Positions 34,259-46,714 of a stretch of DNA of 64,000 nt are shown in pieces. The stretch is taken from positions 94,879,501-94,943,500 of the forward strand of contig CM060831.1 in the NCBI GenBank assembly GCA_030762175.1. The letters are read 5' to 3'. The position numbers and the translations under genes are program-made. The notes beneath the pieces were generated by a model. That model searched no databases and was not told the DNA's origin. It was given only the letters and a program-made list of their open reading frames with translations. Position 1 is the stretch's first letter. Each line of letters opens with the position of its first letter. This DNA is from Metallyticus violacea (lineage: Eukaryota; Arthropoda; Insecta; Mantodea; Metallyticidae).

Positions 34259-34564
34259 CGTACACGTAGACTCTTTTCTGCGTGATAAGCTGATGCACAT
34301 TCTTTCACGCGGAAAAGATGTGCTTGTGAATGGACTACAGTAGTGGCATTAATTATGAAATCATTAGAGAATTTTGTTAAATATTACATTCAGCTTTTGA
34401 TTTTAATTGAAACTTAAGCTTTTATCGAGTCAAATTCAGAACAAACATTATTAACATTCAATGTTAAAAAACGAGCAAACTAAATTGCAATTACTACTTA
34501 TCAAAACAACAACTGTAAATGGTACATTTTGGACACACTCATATAGATTATTGTAATTGCTATG

Positions 34565-35551
34565 TGTTAAGCTTTTATTGGATATAACTTTGATTTGATT
34601 ACTGCCTTGATTCTTCGTGGCATTGAATTCACCAAATATTGGAGAACTTCTGTTACCACTCTAAACTATGATTGAATGATGGCTTCTAGCAGCTCCCTTT
34701 TATTATTGAAATTTTGACATAACATCAAAACTTGAGCCTTGACCACATGTTTTTAATTGGGTTGAGATCACGACTGTTCCCAAGCAAAGGGAGGATTGCA
34801 ACATGATGGTCCCTGAAACATTTCTTGACTTGAGCGGTATGACACTTTGTGCGATCCTGCTGGAACACTCACCGCTGACTGTCATTCCAAACAAATCAAG
34901 AATAAAAAGGCAGCAGTTTAAGTTTAAGACCTCTTCTTGATATATTTTGACATTAATGTTTCTCCGTAATACTACTAGATACCTGACACCATGCCTGGCC
35001 ATATCATGACGTTGACAGGATGCTTCATAGTGGCAGTGGTGCACTCGGATAATGTGCTAACCTGTTCGGCGAAACACAAATGTGATGTCATCAGTTTCAA
35101 AGATATTGATCTTCGTTTCACCGCTCCAAATCATTTTACCCGTTTTTTTCTGTCCAATCCCTGTGTGCTAAAGCCCACTCCACATACTTTTGCCTGTGCT
35201 TTTGGTTATGATAAGGCTTCTTTCTTGGGGTCCTCGTAGGCCATTTTCGCAAAATTTTGTCTAATTGTTCGATCAGAGACATGTAGCCCAGAAGTTCTCA
35301 CGATGGCATTTATATCTTTTGCCATACCTCGGCAATCTTGTAGACATTCTGCAACAGCCTTGAGCACTTAGTTTTGGTTTCCAATTCTTGGGGATGTTCT
35401 TATGCCCCCAACTAATTCATACCATATGCAAACTTACCTAACCACCACCCAATCTTTTCGCTATTTCTTCATAGGAATAGCCTTCATTAAGTATTAAAGC
35501 CTTACTCCTTTTGCTTAGTGGCCGGTCAGCGCGGTTTGTTTTAGGAAACAT
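34565..35551 (-). pseudogene. Tc1-like transposase, almost full length, frameshifted
   Basis: The minus-strand reading starts MFPKTNRADRPLSKRSKALI and NEGYSYEEIAKRLGGG (helix-turn-helix). It continues with TSGLHVSDRTIRQNF, PVNVMIWPGMV, SRNVSGTIMLQ (HTA/DNA region much altered) and PLLGNSRDLNPIKNMW in shifted frames, ending ELLEAIIQS, TEVLQYLVNSMPRRIKAVIK. That is the complete order of a Tc1-type transposase of about 340 residues, with several stops and frame changes. Terminal repeats were not resolved. Confidence 0.8.
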
Positions 35552-36685
35552 TATTTTCAATCACAGGATTAATTTACAAAAGTTAGTTGCCAATAATGAT
35601 CACCTTGACTAAGGTACTAAGAGAATAAAACAATCGCACATAAGAGCTCTGTTATGTTGCTGCTGCACTAAGATGGAATTATTGAAGTTATTAAATGATG
35701 TTCATTAAAATTGTTTCTAATATCTATACAGAATGTAACATATTCCACCTTTCTTAAAGATAATAAATATAGTACATAAACATCATAAATAAAATAAAAC
35801 AATATATACCGCAAATTTTAATGCACACTTTACCATGGTGTGATGCTTCCTTGAAAGTGGATATCCCTTTATTATCTAAGAAATTATTACAGTTTTCATA
35901 AAGTTATAGAAATCTTTTCCGTGTTTGTGGAGAGTGAAGAGTGTTAAATACAAAAACTGAAACCCATGTGATGAAGCATGCAAAAACGGTACGGTTTTGC
36001 TGGGGCAAAAGAATTTTCGTCGTAAAAGATGCAGGGCCTTAAAGGTTGTTTTAGATAATAACTCTAAAAAGCGCAGGATAGCCCATTTAGTGGGTGTGGA
36101 GATGATAGAGATATATGCACCATCGCTTTCGTACTACGATCTACTGCTGTTTACTAAAGACCAAGAATTTTCTACCGACAGCATAATAATATGGTTTATT
36201 ACCAAAAACGCAAGACTAAGATGAAAGCAATGACGTGGAGGAGGCGGAGAAAGAAGGAGGTGCAATGCAGGAACCGTATGCTCCAACAAAGAAGTTATTT
36301 TTATCAGTTAATAGAGAACATAATTATATTAATTAATTAATTAATTAATTCTTCTGGCATTACTTGCATTCCAACACTAAACTTCTTTCGTTATTAGAAA
36401 CTCTTGCCTTTAAACCCTTCTGAAATCTTCTGAAATAAAGAACTTTTATAGTCCTCTCCATCTGTTTTATTTCAAACGTAGTAGCTGCGTTTTTACACAG
36501 CTGTAAATTTTAACAATTATACTGAATATCTACGCTTGTCACCTAATTGCACTGTGCCTGAAATCGCATATTCTTTGTAAACTACAGAAAGAGATAAACA
36601 GGAATTGCTGATACAAGTGAATGCAAAAATACAAATTGCTAATGTCGCATAATAAATGTTTTCGAGATTCATATTGATAACTGAG
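35552..36685. other. Intergenic, unrecognised
   Basis: A reading frame at 35997-36224 (75 codons) has no motif I can name. A short run of ATTA units is at 36330-36348. Confidence 0.35.
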
Positions 36686-36689
36686 TTAT

Positions 36690-36872
36690 ATTATTTCGAA
36701 CCTGGAGAATGTTATACTAAACGATTTTTCAACAACATTCCCAGAACGTGATAATCTCTGGCTAAAGACTATTATCTCTGTCCAGTTCTCTTTGCGGTAT
36801 GGCTTAAGAAAATATTCACTCAGACTGAAGGCTTCGTCACCAACAAATACAAAATTATAGTTTAATTTGACT
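36690..36872 (-). pseudogene. PIF/Harbinger (HARBI1-like) transposase fragment
   Basis: Minus strand: FVFVGDEAFSLSEYFLKPY, then FSQRLSRSGNVVEKSFSITF and SRFEII. This is the GD.AF.L...L.PY ... RLSRAR..VE.AFGIL..RF block around the second and third acidic positions of PIF/Harbinger nucleases. Only about 60 codons survive. Confidence 0.75.
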
Positions 36873-36924
36873 GATTGCATTTACATTTCAATGTCCTATA
36901 AGACTCAATATATTCTAGTACACC

Positions 36925-37172
36925 ACTGTCGGTCCTGGTGGTGTGCTTGCCTTCTAACTCGGCCAGGGTCGATGGATTTTTTCGGGGGTAAAAATCCTAT
37001 GTGGCTTCCTTCGGAAGGGAAGTAAAGCCGTGGGACCCGTGAGGAACAAAAAGGAACCTCAAGCCTGAAAAAAGAGATCTCTGAGCAAAATTTGTCGGCC
37101 GTTTCACGCCTTGATATCAATGGAACGCTATAATCTGAGGTGTTAAAGAGCGTCCGTGAATAAACCAAATCA
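36925..37172 (+). mobile_element. SINE family 2 copy with deleted box B
   Basis: Head TCGGTCCTGGTGGTGTGCTT (box A side), then directly CGGCCAGGGTCGATGG; the segment holding box B is deleted. The body is well conserved to GTTAAAGAGCGTCCGTGAAT. Confidence 0.9.
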
Positions 37173-37370
37173 ACAATAGTACACCTCCATCTGATACTGG
37201 TCTGCTTTTTTTTACATCGACTTATATGAACCCATAATTAGAGCCTACCAAAGTTATGAAAAATGCTGTAAAAGCGCTTGTATTTGTAAATTGTATTTGG
37301 TTCCTGAATGTACGGTGGAAAAATATGAAATATTTCCCATCCATTGAACCTGCACAATTTATGAACTGCA

Positions 37371-39250
37371 CTAATTTTGAAAATCGACGCGATTATTCTC
37401 TATTGTTCTTTGATAGATGAAAACCGAAGGAAAAAAAAAAGAATGTTTTAAGTTACCAGTTGCATTATACGCAATGGATGACCAGTACAATTTACTATCA
37501 ATCAGAAGACCAGGAGTTTGCTTTCGTCTGCGAAAGATAGTCGATCTTGGCAACACGGCATGAAGACGGAGGAAAATTCTTCCGGTGCTGAAAGTCATGC
37601 AGATATCTTCTCATTAGAGAAACGGAAGTCGTTCTTAATTCTCAAAAAGTTGAGGCGGTAGAGATAGCATTGGAGGCGGCGTTCCAAAATGAACATACGT
37701 AGAAAAGAAGAGAAAATGGCAAAGTCGTCCACAAATATCGAGTGCAAAATCCCGGGCAGCTGACTCCCCGTGAAAGAAGTGACAGAGATGACAAGTAGTG
37801 TGACAATGAACACTGGGCGGGTACTCCGTTCTCTTGAAAAAAATGAGAAAGCAGAGCCCACGCATGAGTTAAAAATCACATTTTTCATGAACTGCTGAAT
37901 AAATATTGAAAGCTGACCACGACCAACCTTTAAGTGAACGGAGAATAGCTTCTCTAACACGTATCATAGGCATTTTCAGTATCAAAGAAGACAACAATAA
38001 TTTGACATTCTCAAGAATCTGTCCAAAATTTGGCCAACAATTGATCGACAGAAGAGCGATGCCAGTTAAATCCGCATTGTACACTGGTCAGAAAAGTTTC
38101 AGATTCAAGCACCATACAAGTGCATATTAAATGGTGCAAATTGTATTGTGGAAAGAAAATAGGCAGCATCTGCAAGACAGGGGGGGGGGGGGGTGATTGG
38201 TAGATGGTAACCACGCGCCAAGCGATCGGAATTGTGCCATCACTCCAGATGCTGTTGAGCATAATCTTTGGCGTCCGCTGAAAGTTATTGCATCATTTGG
38301 CACGTGAGTGCAGTTCGATCCCAAGGCAAAGTATCGCGAATAATAAAGAGCATGCTCCAGATCGTGAGAATTAAATGTGAAGTTATAACACTTTCGATTG
38401 TCAGAGCGAAAGAATCCTCTAAATTCCGCTTGTTTCTTAAGGGCATGAAATGCCGGAGGATAGTTAGCGGAGCTTGATAGCTATGTAGATATTCTGTCAA
38501 CAGTGTCAGTATAGCAACAAGGCGTCACATGATTTAAGACCGAATATGGGCTAATGATCTGGTTTACTGGCCACCTTATTTACTGTTAAAAGGTAAAAAG
38601 AATTTATTCCAAGACACTTTTTTGCTACCCTTGCGTACTCGATGGCATTTTATGCGCAGCTGCTTGAAGTGTATCATTTTCTTCCGAATGGGTGGTGACG
38701 AGATCCTCTGAGAGCACTTCTGCATGCACGCACACACTGTGTTTCAGCATTTGTCTGTCCATCAAGGCCCGAGAAATGTTTGGAGTTGGAAAACCACAAA
38801 GGATTTGTTTGTTCAGCAACATAAAGCATAATGCGTGATGCGTCAGCGAAGTCCTAATTGTCATCGGAGAGTACTGCTAACTTGTGAATGACTCTATTTG
38901 GCCTTTTAGAGAAGTTATATTCACTGGTACTTTGGAGGGCGTGAGCAGAAATTAGATTTAATTCGCACGGAATATGATCGCTGGAGTAGCTATCCCAGGT
39001 GACGTTCAGGATATGATGCACAAGGAGTGAAGCGAAATAGGTGGAACGATCCAACTTGAAGAATATGTATGTATCACCGAAGAGATAAATAGGTTCCCAT
39101 TTCTGAGGAGAGACAGATTGTGCCAGTCACACTTCTGCAAACTCGGTACCTCTCACGCACTCCCTTTTAGAGCCTCGAAAGTAGTGGTTTTTCTTTAACA
39201 TCTCCCAGCAGCCGAAACAACGATGGTACCTAGAAGAGAAGGTTCATAAT
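37371..39250 (-). pseudogene. Jockey-like non-LTR retrotransposon, endonuclease to RT, broken
   Basis: Minus-strand pieces are in order: endonuclease end near 38980 (WDSYSSDHIPCEL); a linker; FALGSNCTHVPNDAITFS (RT APG.DG position) at 38300; DGTIPIAWRVVTIYQSP; SVQCGFNWHRSSVDQLLAKF; and, after frame changes, ILHSIFVDDFAIFSS (the Y/F-x-DD catalytic box, here VDDF), LERRLQCYLYRLN, NDFRFSNEKISA and GLLIDSKLYWSS. The element is truncated at both ends, and a 14-base G run (38180-38193) breaks it. It is the longest LINE remnant in the window (about 1.9 kb). Confidence 0.78.
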
Positions 39251-39639
39251 TTGTTCTAAAAAATAAAAGATGGAGGTATGTAGATGGCACAGATAGTAAA
39301 TACAAGTCCAACGAAAGAAATGATAGCTACAGCAGCCTCTGACGTAGACTACAATGCAGCTGAGCTGTATACGTCATCTCGAACCAAGAAAATCACTCAG
39401 TCATGTGTTGGAGAACTAAAATTCGACGGAATGCTGAAGTGCATCGGAGAATAGTCACGAAAGGAAACCGAGTAATATATACAAATATGTTAGTCAAGAT
39501 TAAGATAAAAAAAGTAATTGTTTATGCAAATGAACGCTATGCAAGAATTGGCTTCAATGATTCCTTAAAATACCTAATTCAAGAAAATTAATTTTAAGCA
39601 CCAGTAAAACAATGGATTTCATAATTATTTAGGGAACAC
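39251..39639. other. Intergenic, unrecognised
   Basis: A 62-codon frame at 39403-39591 has no recognised motif. It may be decayed sequence between the LINE and the hAT remnant. Confidence 0.3.
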
Positions 39640-41740
39640 CTTTTTTAAAATTTTATTACATTAAATATGGTTCATCAATGGCTTGTCAATAAAAAACAGT
39701 GGCAAATCATGTGCTTTTGGTGAAGAAAGGTAAATTGCATAAACATACCTTACACAACTTTGCACACCAGTTCCAATCGTCTTTTCTTCTATTCTACAAA
39801 AGTCTATGACACACTCAAATTCTGGCTCTGATGAAAGTTCACCTAATCGTTTCTTTTTCATTGTAAGGAATTCAAAGATGACAGATGATCATTGTTCATA
39901 GAATTCCTTAGGTGTGTTTTGATCCTTTTCAGGGTGCTCCTACTTCGTTCACTTTTGGCTGTAGTGATGGATACAGTCAGCACTAAATGTAGTAATTTTG
40001 TTATTTCCTATACATGGAATCCCAGTTGCAAGTCCATTTGCAGCAAAATATTTCAAGAGTTCTTGAGTAGGTCTTATTTGCATGTACATTATCAAGTTCA
40101 TTTTGTAGTTTATTGCTATCGAAAATGGGTACTACTTAAATTTATTCTTGGAGGAAATGCTTTACCTAAGTCTGTAAATTTTCTTTCGTAACAATTCAAG
40201 GAAATTTAAGTGAGGAAGATTTCAAATCTACATTTCAATTGTGTGGTCTGAGAGTCAATTGTTTAAAAAAATCGGTGTCTTTTTTCTGAGAATTAGCTAT
40301 TCATTCAAGAGCATGCTTTTCTCAATGCACCAACAGTAAAATTCTTGTTCCTTAAGTCTTCTATGTTTCTAATAACAGCATTTATTTTGTTGTGACCTGT
40401 TGTGATGTTAACTGTTGATAACTGCACAGGTTTGAAAAGATGGTCAATATAAATTAATTCAGTTTGGAAAACACATAACAAATACACACAAATAGTGGGT
40501 CTTGAGGCCGACGGCACAGTTCACAGGTTCGTTGTCCCATCTACTCACTGTCATCATAAATTATTTCACTGATAATGGAGTAAAATGAGAAGTGCTCTTT
40601 AATAGTGAAAACTGTCCTCGAATGGAAATTCTATCTTGAATTGCTAGCTTGTGGAAGCAGGAATCCTATTTCAGTCAACAAAACTGTTCTTTTTGAAGAT
40701 TTTCTGAAAAAAAGCATGAACGCAGTCGAAGCATACCAAATGAACGAACTTCTTTTATTCTTTATGAGTCATATAAAGGTATCAAGTTTAATTGGTGGAC
40801 ATAAAATTTGACAAAATATGCACGTGGGCAAGTATCACTAGTTTTTGAACTTCTTGTGTACCCGCCATTGTTGCGGTGGCGTGATAAGTCCGATTTACAT
40901 TTTTTTTTTCATCTCATGTAAAGTTTGCCGGGTGATTTTCATTCTTAGAAACATCGTGAAAACCAACTAATTCTATCATTTATACAATATCTAAATATTG
41001 TACTCAAATATCTGAATATTAAACTCATTTGGGTCTTATGATATGTCCATTGTGTCGTCGAATTGGATATAAAAAAAATGTGACTTTGTTTCATATTAGA
41101 TGCGTTTATATAAAGAATCGGTTACTACACAATCAATTAATTTTGAATGTTTGGCGACGTACCTTTTAGTAATGAAGATGACTGCAAGTCATCTCTAAAT
41201 ATTAACTACTTTTGAGCTAGTAATCTAAAATGTTTCTTGTTGGCGGCATTTCCATCCTCTCGGTGTCCGCGACTCACTTTTACTTAAAAATATTACCGAC
41301 GGAATAAGTCGTAGCTGCTGTCTTTTTGAAGACACGATCTCGGTCGGGCAACTTCAGATAAAACATTATCTATATGTGTTTTACATAACATGTGAAATGC
41401 TTCAATATACAACAGTGATGTTTAAAAGACTGGTGCTTTATAACTTTTTAATTAGGTTGCTTAAGTCATAAATGACTTGTTTATACCATTCGGAGTCTTT
41501 GGCAGAAACAAAAGACATACATTGAAAAACATTCCGTTTTTCAGCACATCTATTTAACCAAAGAAATCTCTTATACCACGAAAACTGGAAACTCCGAGTT
41601 CGGTTTTTATTAAGTTCTTTAATGAATAAATTCGGCGTTGGTCTTTTAGTTGTGAATAAACTTAGCTGATCGTACGATAAATTGCACGAAGGAGTTATCA
41701 TTATAAAATTAGGAATATATGAGCACGAGTCTGGCAAACC
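39640..41740 (-). pseudogene. hAT-type transposase relative (TTF zinc finger ... hAT dimerisation), broken
   Basis: The N-terminal frame (41737-41438) contains TRSFQFSWYKRFLWLNRC, the 'RFQ.sWy..f.WL' start of a TTF-type zinc finger found in hAT relatives of the ZMYM/52K-repressor kind; the expected FC..C pair is altered (FQCMSFVSA). The middle piece (40517-40305) gives VNITTGHNKINAVIRNIEDL. The C-terminal piece (about 39990-39860) gives TVSITTAKSERSRSTLKRIK, THLRNSMNNDHLSSLNSL, the hAT dimerisation motif (usual T.ATSERSFS.L..IK..LR..M...RL..L). The core DDE region between is disrupted or missing. Either a decayed transposon or a decayed host gene derived from one. Confidence 0.68.
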
Positions 41741-41874
41741 TACTTACTTACCATTTAGCGTATTGTAGCACTAAACATACATAAAAAAGGAAGCCTGCAC
41801 AGTTCACACACTTTTTAACAATGCATAATGGAACAGACATACGAAACAGCCAGGCAGTGAATAAGGTGGAGGGA

Positions 41875-41920
41875 GAAAATTGCAAACATTGCGCATGCGC
41901 CACGTACTATTCCTGCTTAG
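41875..41920. promoter_or_regulatory. NRF-1-like palindromic site upstream of the hAT-type frame
   Basis: TTGCGCATGCGCC at about 41889 matches the NRF-1/ewg core (YGCGCAYGCGCR) with one difference at the last base. It is about 150 bp upstream of the N-terminal hAT-type Met (41737). A promoter function is inferred. Confidence 0.4.
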
Positions 41921-41999
41921 CAGCTGGCCCACAACGCCAAGCCTTGTACAGAAAGACGTTGTAAAATACTTTAGATGGCGAGCAGTCAGTGGAGTGCTG

Positions 42000-42500
42000 T
42001 AAGTGGGCAGGGATAAAATAACTATTAATCACCGATTTTATTTACGTGAAAAAGGCTTCATAGGACTAGCTCACCAAGGGAGTATATTCAGAGCTTCCCT
42101 ACAATTAGGTAGGAGGCCTTAGCCCTCAGGGGATGTTATAGGCTAAATTCTAAATTATTTACGTACGTAGATGTGCTGCTGTTGGACTATAAATAAATAA
42201 GCATGAATAAATATGTTTTTTAAAAATGTGTTAAATTGGGGGACGCCGGATATACACTGGCGCTACGCCACTCATAAGAAACGATTAATTGCAATATACT
42301 TACTGGTATTTTTTGTAACATTGATTTCTACATGTTAGCCATACAGCAACATTGACCATGTTCGTTATTTATCCTAACACACTGAATGGAAAATACTAGT
42401 GCAACGTACTGCAGCGCTTGCTGTAGTAGACCTACAGCGGAGAGAGCTGAAGGCAGTGACGCACAGATATATCTTGATAATTAAGCTCTCAACTGCAACA
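42000..42500. other. Intergenic, unrecognised
   Basis: No gene or repeat identified; CpG is frequent. Confidence 0.35.
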
Positions 42501-42503
42501 GAA

Positions 42504-42660
42504 TGATATCTCAGATGGTTAGAGCGTCGTGCTATAGTTGTGAAGATAGTAGTTCTCACGTACATGTTTTTTTTTCTTTTTCTTCCTGCCGGAGTTAAAA
42601 AAGGAGGTTTGCCATAATTACAATGATTTACTCGGTAATCACGCACGGAATGGCCTATAA
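42504..42660 (+). repeat. tRNA-like head, possible SINE relic
   Basis: ATCTCAGATGGTTAGAGCGT followed by CGTGCTATAG resembles the D arm and anticodon side of an Ile-type tRNA (TAGCTCAGTTGGTTAGAGCG...). A GGTTCRA box B does not follow, so this is not a functional tRNA. Confidence 0.4.
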
Positions 42661-42754
42661 CTTGGTGCTGACGAATATTTTTTCTGCTGCAATTAAAGGA
42701 GATTTGCTATTACTATGATGTACCCGCCCCTGTCAATTTATATTTCCTAGGCAA

Positions 42755-42870
42755 GTGGGCTGTCAGGCCGTAGCGAGCTGCAGCAAATCACTGAGTTCGC
42801 CGGTTTCTAGGATTTACCAGAGGTTAGCGTTAGGATTAGTGTGTATATATGAATTAATTGCAAATTTGAA
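42755..42870 (+). repeat. Dispersed repeat C, copy 2
   Basis: Shares CAGCAAA(T/C)CACTG, GGTTTCTAGGATT and an AGGTTAG-rich tail with 30780-30905. Confidence 0.6.
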
Positions 42871-42986
42871 TAAGAGCAGATTTCCCACCATTATAACATT
42901 TCACCCGCGTAACAATGCCGTATTAATTTATATATTAACAGGACAACGCATAGGATAAATTATTATAACAATAAAACAACAACAAC

Positions 42987-43037
<51 letters not shown>

Positions 43038-43120
43038 TCAAAGAGCAATTTTCCTGCCGTTATATTTTACCCTCATAACAATGCCCTATTAATTTATTTT
43101 TAATAAGACAACGAAAAGGT
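42871..43120 (+). repeat. Duplicated 85 bp unit split by an (AAT)n array
   Basis: 42877-42957 (AGAGCAGATTTCCCACCATT ... AACAATGCCGTATTAATTTA) is repeated at 43041-43117 (AGAGCAATTTTCCTGCCGTT ... AACAATGCCCTATTAATTTA). Between them is (AAC/AAT)n at 42972-43036. Confidence 0.8.
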
Positions 43121-45700
43121 TACATTAATTTAGACAAATGACATTTACAAGCGGTCACGCCGTGCAAGACCGAAATTAATGGTGTACATCTTGCTGCTGG
43201 CAAGCACCCAGCAGCAGGAGTTGCATGAGTTGCGCTAATGATTTCTAAGCAGCATGTAAGGGCAAGTTGATCAAATACAAGACGCAAAAATCTGGCCGGC
43301 ATGCTCTAAGCTGCTATTACAGATCAGATTTTTGTGTCTGAATTTCACTCTTCTGGCTACCGGTGGTTCTGTAGCTGGTTCTCTAAATTGGGTGAAAACT
43401 TAACAATGATTTGGTTCCGTCCTAAAAAGAAAGGAGACTACAAGTAAAACAATTTATAAAAGTGGTGAAATAATCCTTCAAGTACCCATAGATGAATTTC
43501 TTAATCTGCCAATCCATTTTAATATAAAAATGTAGACTGTTCCTATATAATGAGGAGTGTAAAAACGTTAGTAAATAAACCTCTCAATAACAATGTACTA
43601 CTATGTATAACAAATAACAATACATATAGTATTATGTAAAGCGCATAAAGGTACCATTATAAATGTTACGTTCAAGGCTATAGTGTACAAAAATTAACAT
43701 CCCGTCCTCCAGATACCATTTACATTGTAAAGATTTAATATTGTCTATAGTTTTAGGATACCAATTTAAACAACTCCTCCCCAGGTGTTGCACCCCACAA
43801 CGGCGCACTTTTGTTTTAATAAATAATGGTACATTTTTTTCTTTGCCCACTTTGCCACTTTGTAATGAACATGAAACCATGAACCTGTATGCTTCCAACG
43901 ACTCCGCGATATCAACACATGACGTAACAAGGCACATTTCTCCATTTCGGAACTACAATAACCACTTTCAAAGAGATTCAGCATAAAATTATTCGGTCTT
44001 CCTTTTATTTGCCAACTCTAAAGCAATGAAAAGTATGTTTCTGTTGGGCGAAATTGATTTGAATGCGGTTTAAATTTGCAAATGTAGCGCCCTCATTGTA
44101 AATGAGAGACATCTCTTGGAGTTGTGAGACAACTGAGCTCCGAGTGTCGTGCCAATTTTGTAAGTCATCATAGATTTCTGGCGTTCACAGGAGGTTACAA
44201 GGTCACCAATCCAGTTGCAAAGCCTGGAAGCGCCAGAACCGAAGACTGGGCGGCCAGAGTGTATATATTACAGAGTGAACCACGAATGAACTGTTTTGCT
44301 ATTGAGGTTATGAGTATCTTTACTTACGTGAGTATATGTTATGATTCTGATGAATGAGTTGGGAGTAACTTTGTAATCTTAATATTTTCGCAAATACTAA
44401 TAACTTAAAATCTAATTGAAATGTCTAAAATGAATACTGAGCATAATTAAGGTTAGAAAGTTTGTATTTGTAATTCAGCCAAATATATTACTTCTAAGTG
44501 TAATACAGTGTATGCCATACTTAGAAAAGCTATTATATGCCTTACTTTATTATAACCCCATTGTACAAATATAAACAACACAAAGATCTGATTAAATGGC
44601 AGCTCGCAACGGAATTAACAACACATTTATATAAGAACTCTTAGTACATACGTTTAAATAGTTGAAATTATCTTTACGTCGATAAAAGGAACTTTTGGAA
44701 ATACAATGACATGGTGTACACAGTTTCATGTTCGTGAACTTTCACAATTTGGAAAGGAATAAACATGAAAATTTCTACATCACTACCTGTGCTCACTAAT
44801 CATTCAGTAGTTCCACGTTTATAAATTGTAAATTCCCTTCTGCAATCTCTGAATCTGCTAATCTCCACACAGTCACAACTCCGCCCATTCACACTGGCTT
44901 TGTTCACGCCTGCGCTTTGGAAAACTGCAGTTCCAGCTCCTCCAAATACCAACATAATTCAAATGATACTAATTCTATGTAGAGGCAAGTTCTAAATTCC
45001 TATAAATGCCCATTTGTTAATGCTTATTTGTTAATTATGTCAGCCCCAATACACTAACCCACTTAGATGAGGTCTAGCTTAATGTCTTACACAATAAATA
45101 AATGAAGTAAATATGAAAGTATTTGAAAGCGAAACTCTCAATGCCAATCAGCTTCTCCCCACAGAATGTTAAAAAAAGTATTGGAGTATAAAAAACAAAA
45201 GTCCCTGCAAATGAGAGATGTATAGACGTAAACTTTGCCATACAGATTGTTAAAAAGAGTGAAAAACCTTCATTCAAAGGATTGACATTTCATCTATTGC
45301 GAGGTAACGATTGGTGTTTTTTTAAGAATGTCACGTTTGTATCCAAGTCATTAATATTAGTCTAAGATATATTCTATTTCGCTTTCTGTGGCTGTAACAA
45401 ATTTATTTGCTTCTGATGTGGTGTATTTTTAAAATGCAAATTAAAAATTAAGAGGTTCAATAAAGATCCTCTATATGCAAGACTTTCTCACATTCCATAT
45501 CATCTTTAGGCCGCATGCAAGAAAGGCATAAGTATGGGATCAGAATTCTCTACCGTTACCATGCTGTCTCTTGCTTTCTTCCAATTAACATTCAATTTCC
45601 ACAGTGTCAACTCAGTTAAGAGTATGGCAGCTATAATTGATGAATTAATTGTGCACTCGATTTTTACAATACACTACGAGTTTACCTATGTTACCTAATT
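43121..45700. other. Intergenic, no gene recognised
   Basis: Several short frames (for example minus 43937-43632 and plus 44124-44357) lack recognisable motifs and overlap each other on opposite strands. CpG is frequent compared with the SMU1 introns. Confidence 0.4.
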
Positions 45701-45729
45701 ATTGCTAATTTACTTTAATAGGCTTTCGG

Positions 45730-45910
45730 TGTATCAATGTCGTGTTGAAATATAGCGCCCCAAGAGCGGGTGACTGCATCACTACGTTGAAGATGCATGC
45801 CTATAATCGTTGACTGAAAATCAGCTGACTTGTTTGACTAATCATCACTATTCGGCACTTCTCGGCGACTTCGCTCCTGTTCTCGTGCCAGCTTTGGATG
45901 TAAGTACTTA
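45730..45910 (+). promoter_or_regulatory. Candidate promoter and non-coding first exon
   Basis: A CpG-rich 180 bp stretch ends TGCCAGCTTTGGAT followed by a consensus donor GTAAGTAC (45899-45906). No long frame is present, so any exon here would be 5' UTR. No matching downstream exon was identified. Confidence 0.25.
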
Positions 45911-46714
45911 TAGCATGTGTACAATTGCTTAGTGAATGTAAACTTTTATTATTCACATAGGAATCGAAAGTTTTTTAGTTTTAAAGCATTTGCTCAGGAC
46001 CAAAATAATTGTATATGTAATGAGCTAGCTAGTACATATATGTAGTATTTAAGTATGGGCAGATACAAACAACGGTTACAAATATTTATTTTAAGTGACA
46101 TCGCACGAAATGTAGTAATAAATCTTTTCGAAAAATATTCAGCATAATATTAAGTGTGACTTCCGTAATTCTTTCTCGGTTATTTTTTAGGCGCCTTTCT
46201 TTGAGTGCTTATTTGATCCTTGGTTTAATTCATGACTCCCGTATAAGAAAATGAAATTAGTGTATGCATTGTTTATTTTTCTGCTTCGTGCGTTTTATGT
46301 CAGCAGCTAATATTAGCAAAAGTGTTTTAGATAGGGTAATTATGTAATCCTTCAACCTCGCACTTGTCTTCATTTGTTCTATTTTGTTTGGTTTTTGACA
46401 GCCGCCAAATTAAATTTAAAAATGTGGAAAAATATTTAAGGTTTTTCCATCCATTACTTCTAGAATTTCCTTTACCTTTCAATGAAATTACTTAATTTCA
46501 ATGAAAGTACTTAATTAATTTCATTGATGTAAATTAAGCCTTGTGTTGTTTTTTCAACATATCTGTTTTACTGCAAATCTGAACTTTCTTTTATTTCCAT
46601 TAAACATTCAGAGAAAATAAAAATTTGGCAGTGCCCCTGTGGGATATAGACAACAACGCAATCAAATGCTGTACAGTAATACTGTAGCTTTAGGCGGAGA
46701 AATGCTGAAGAGGG
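45911..46714. other. Intergenic, unrecognised
   Basis: AT-rich; nothing identified apart from short direct repeats near 46480-46530 (TTTCAATGAAA / TTACTTAATT). Confidence 0.4.

Noticed and set aside
37906..38130. Plus-strand frames across 37.9-38.5 kb
   Set aside because: Shadows of the minus-strand LINE reverse transcriptase remnant.
42504..42575. Ile-type tRNA gene
   Set aside because: D-arm-like sequence only; no T arm, box B or acceptor pairing.
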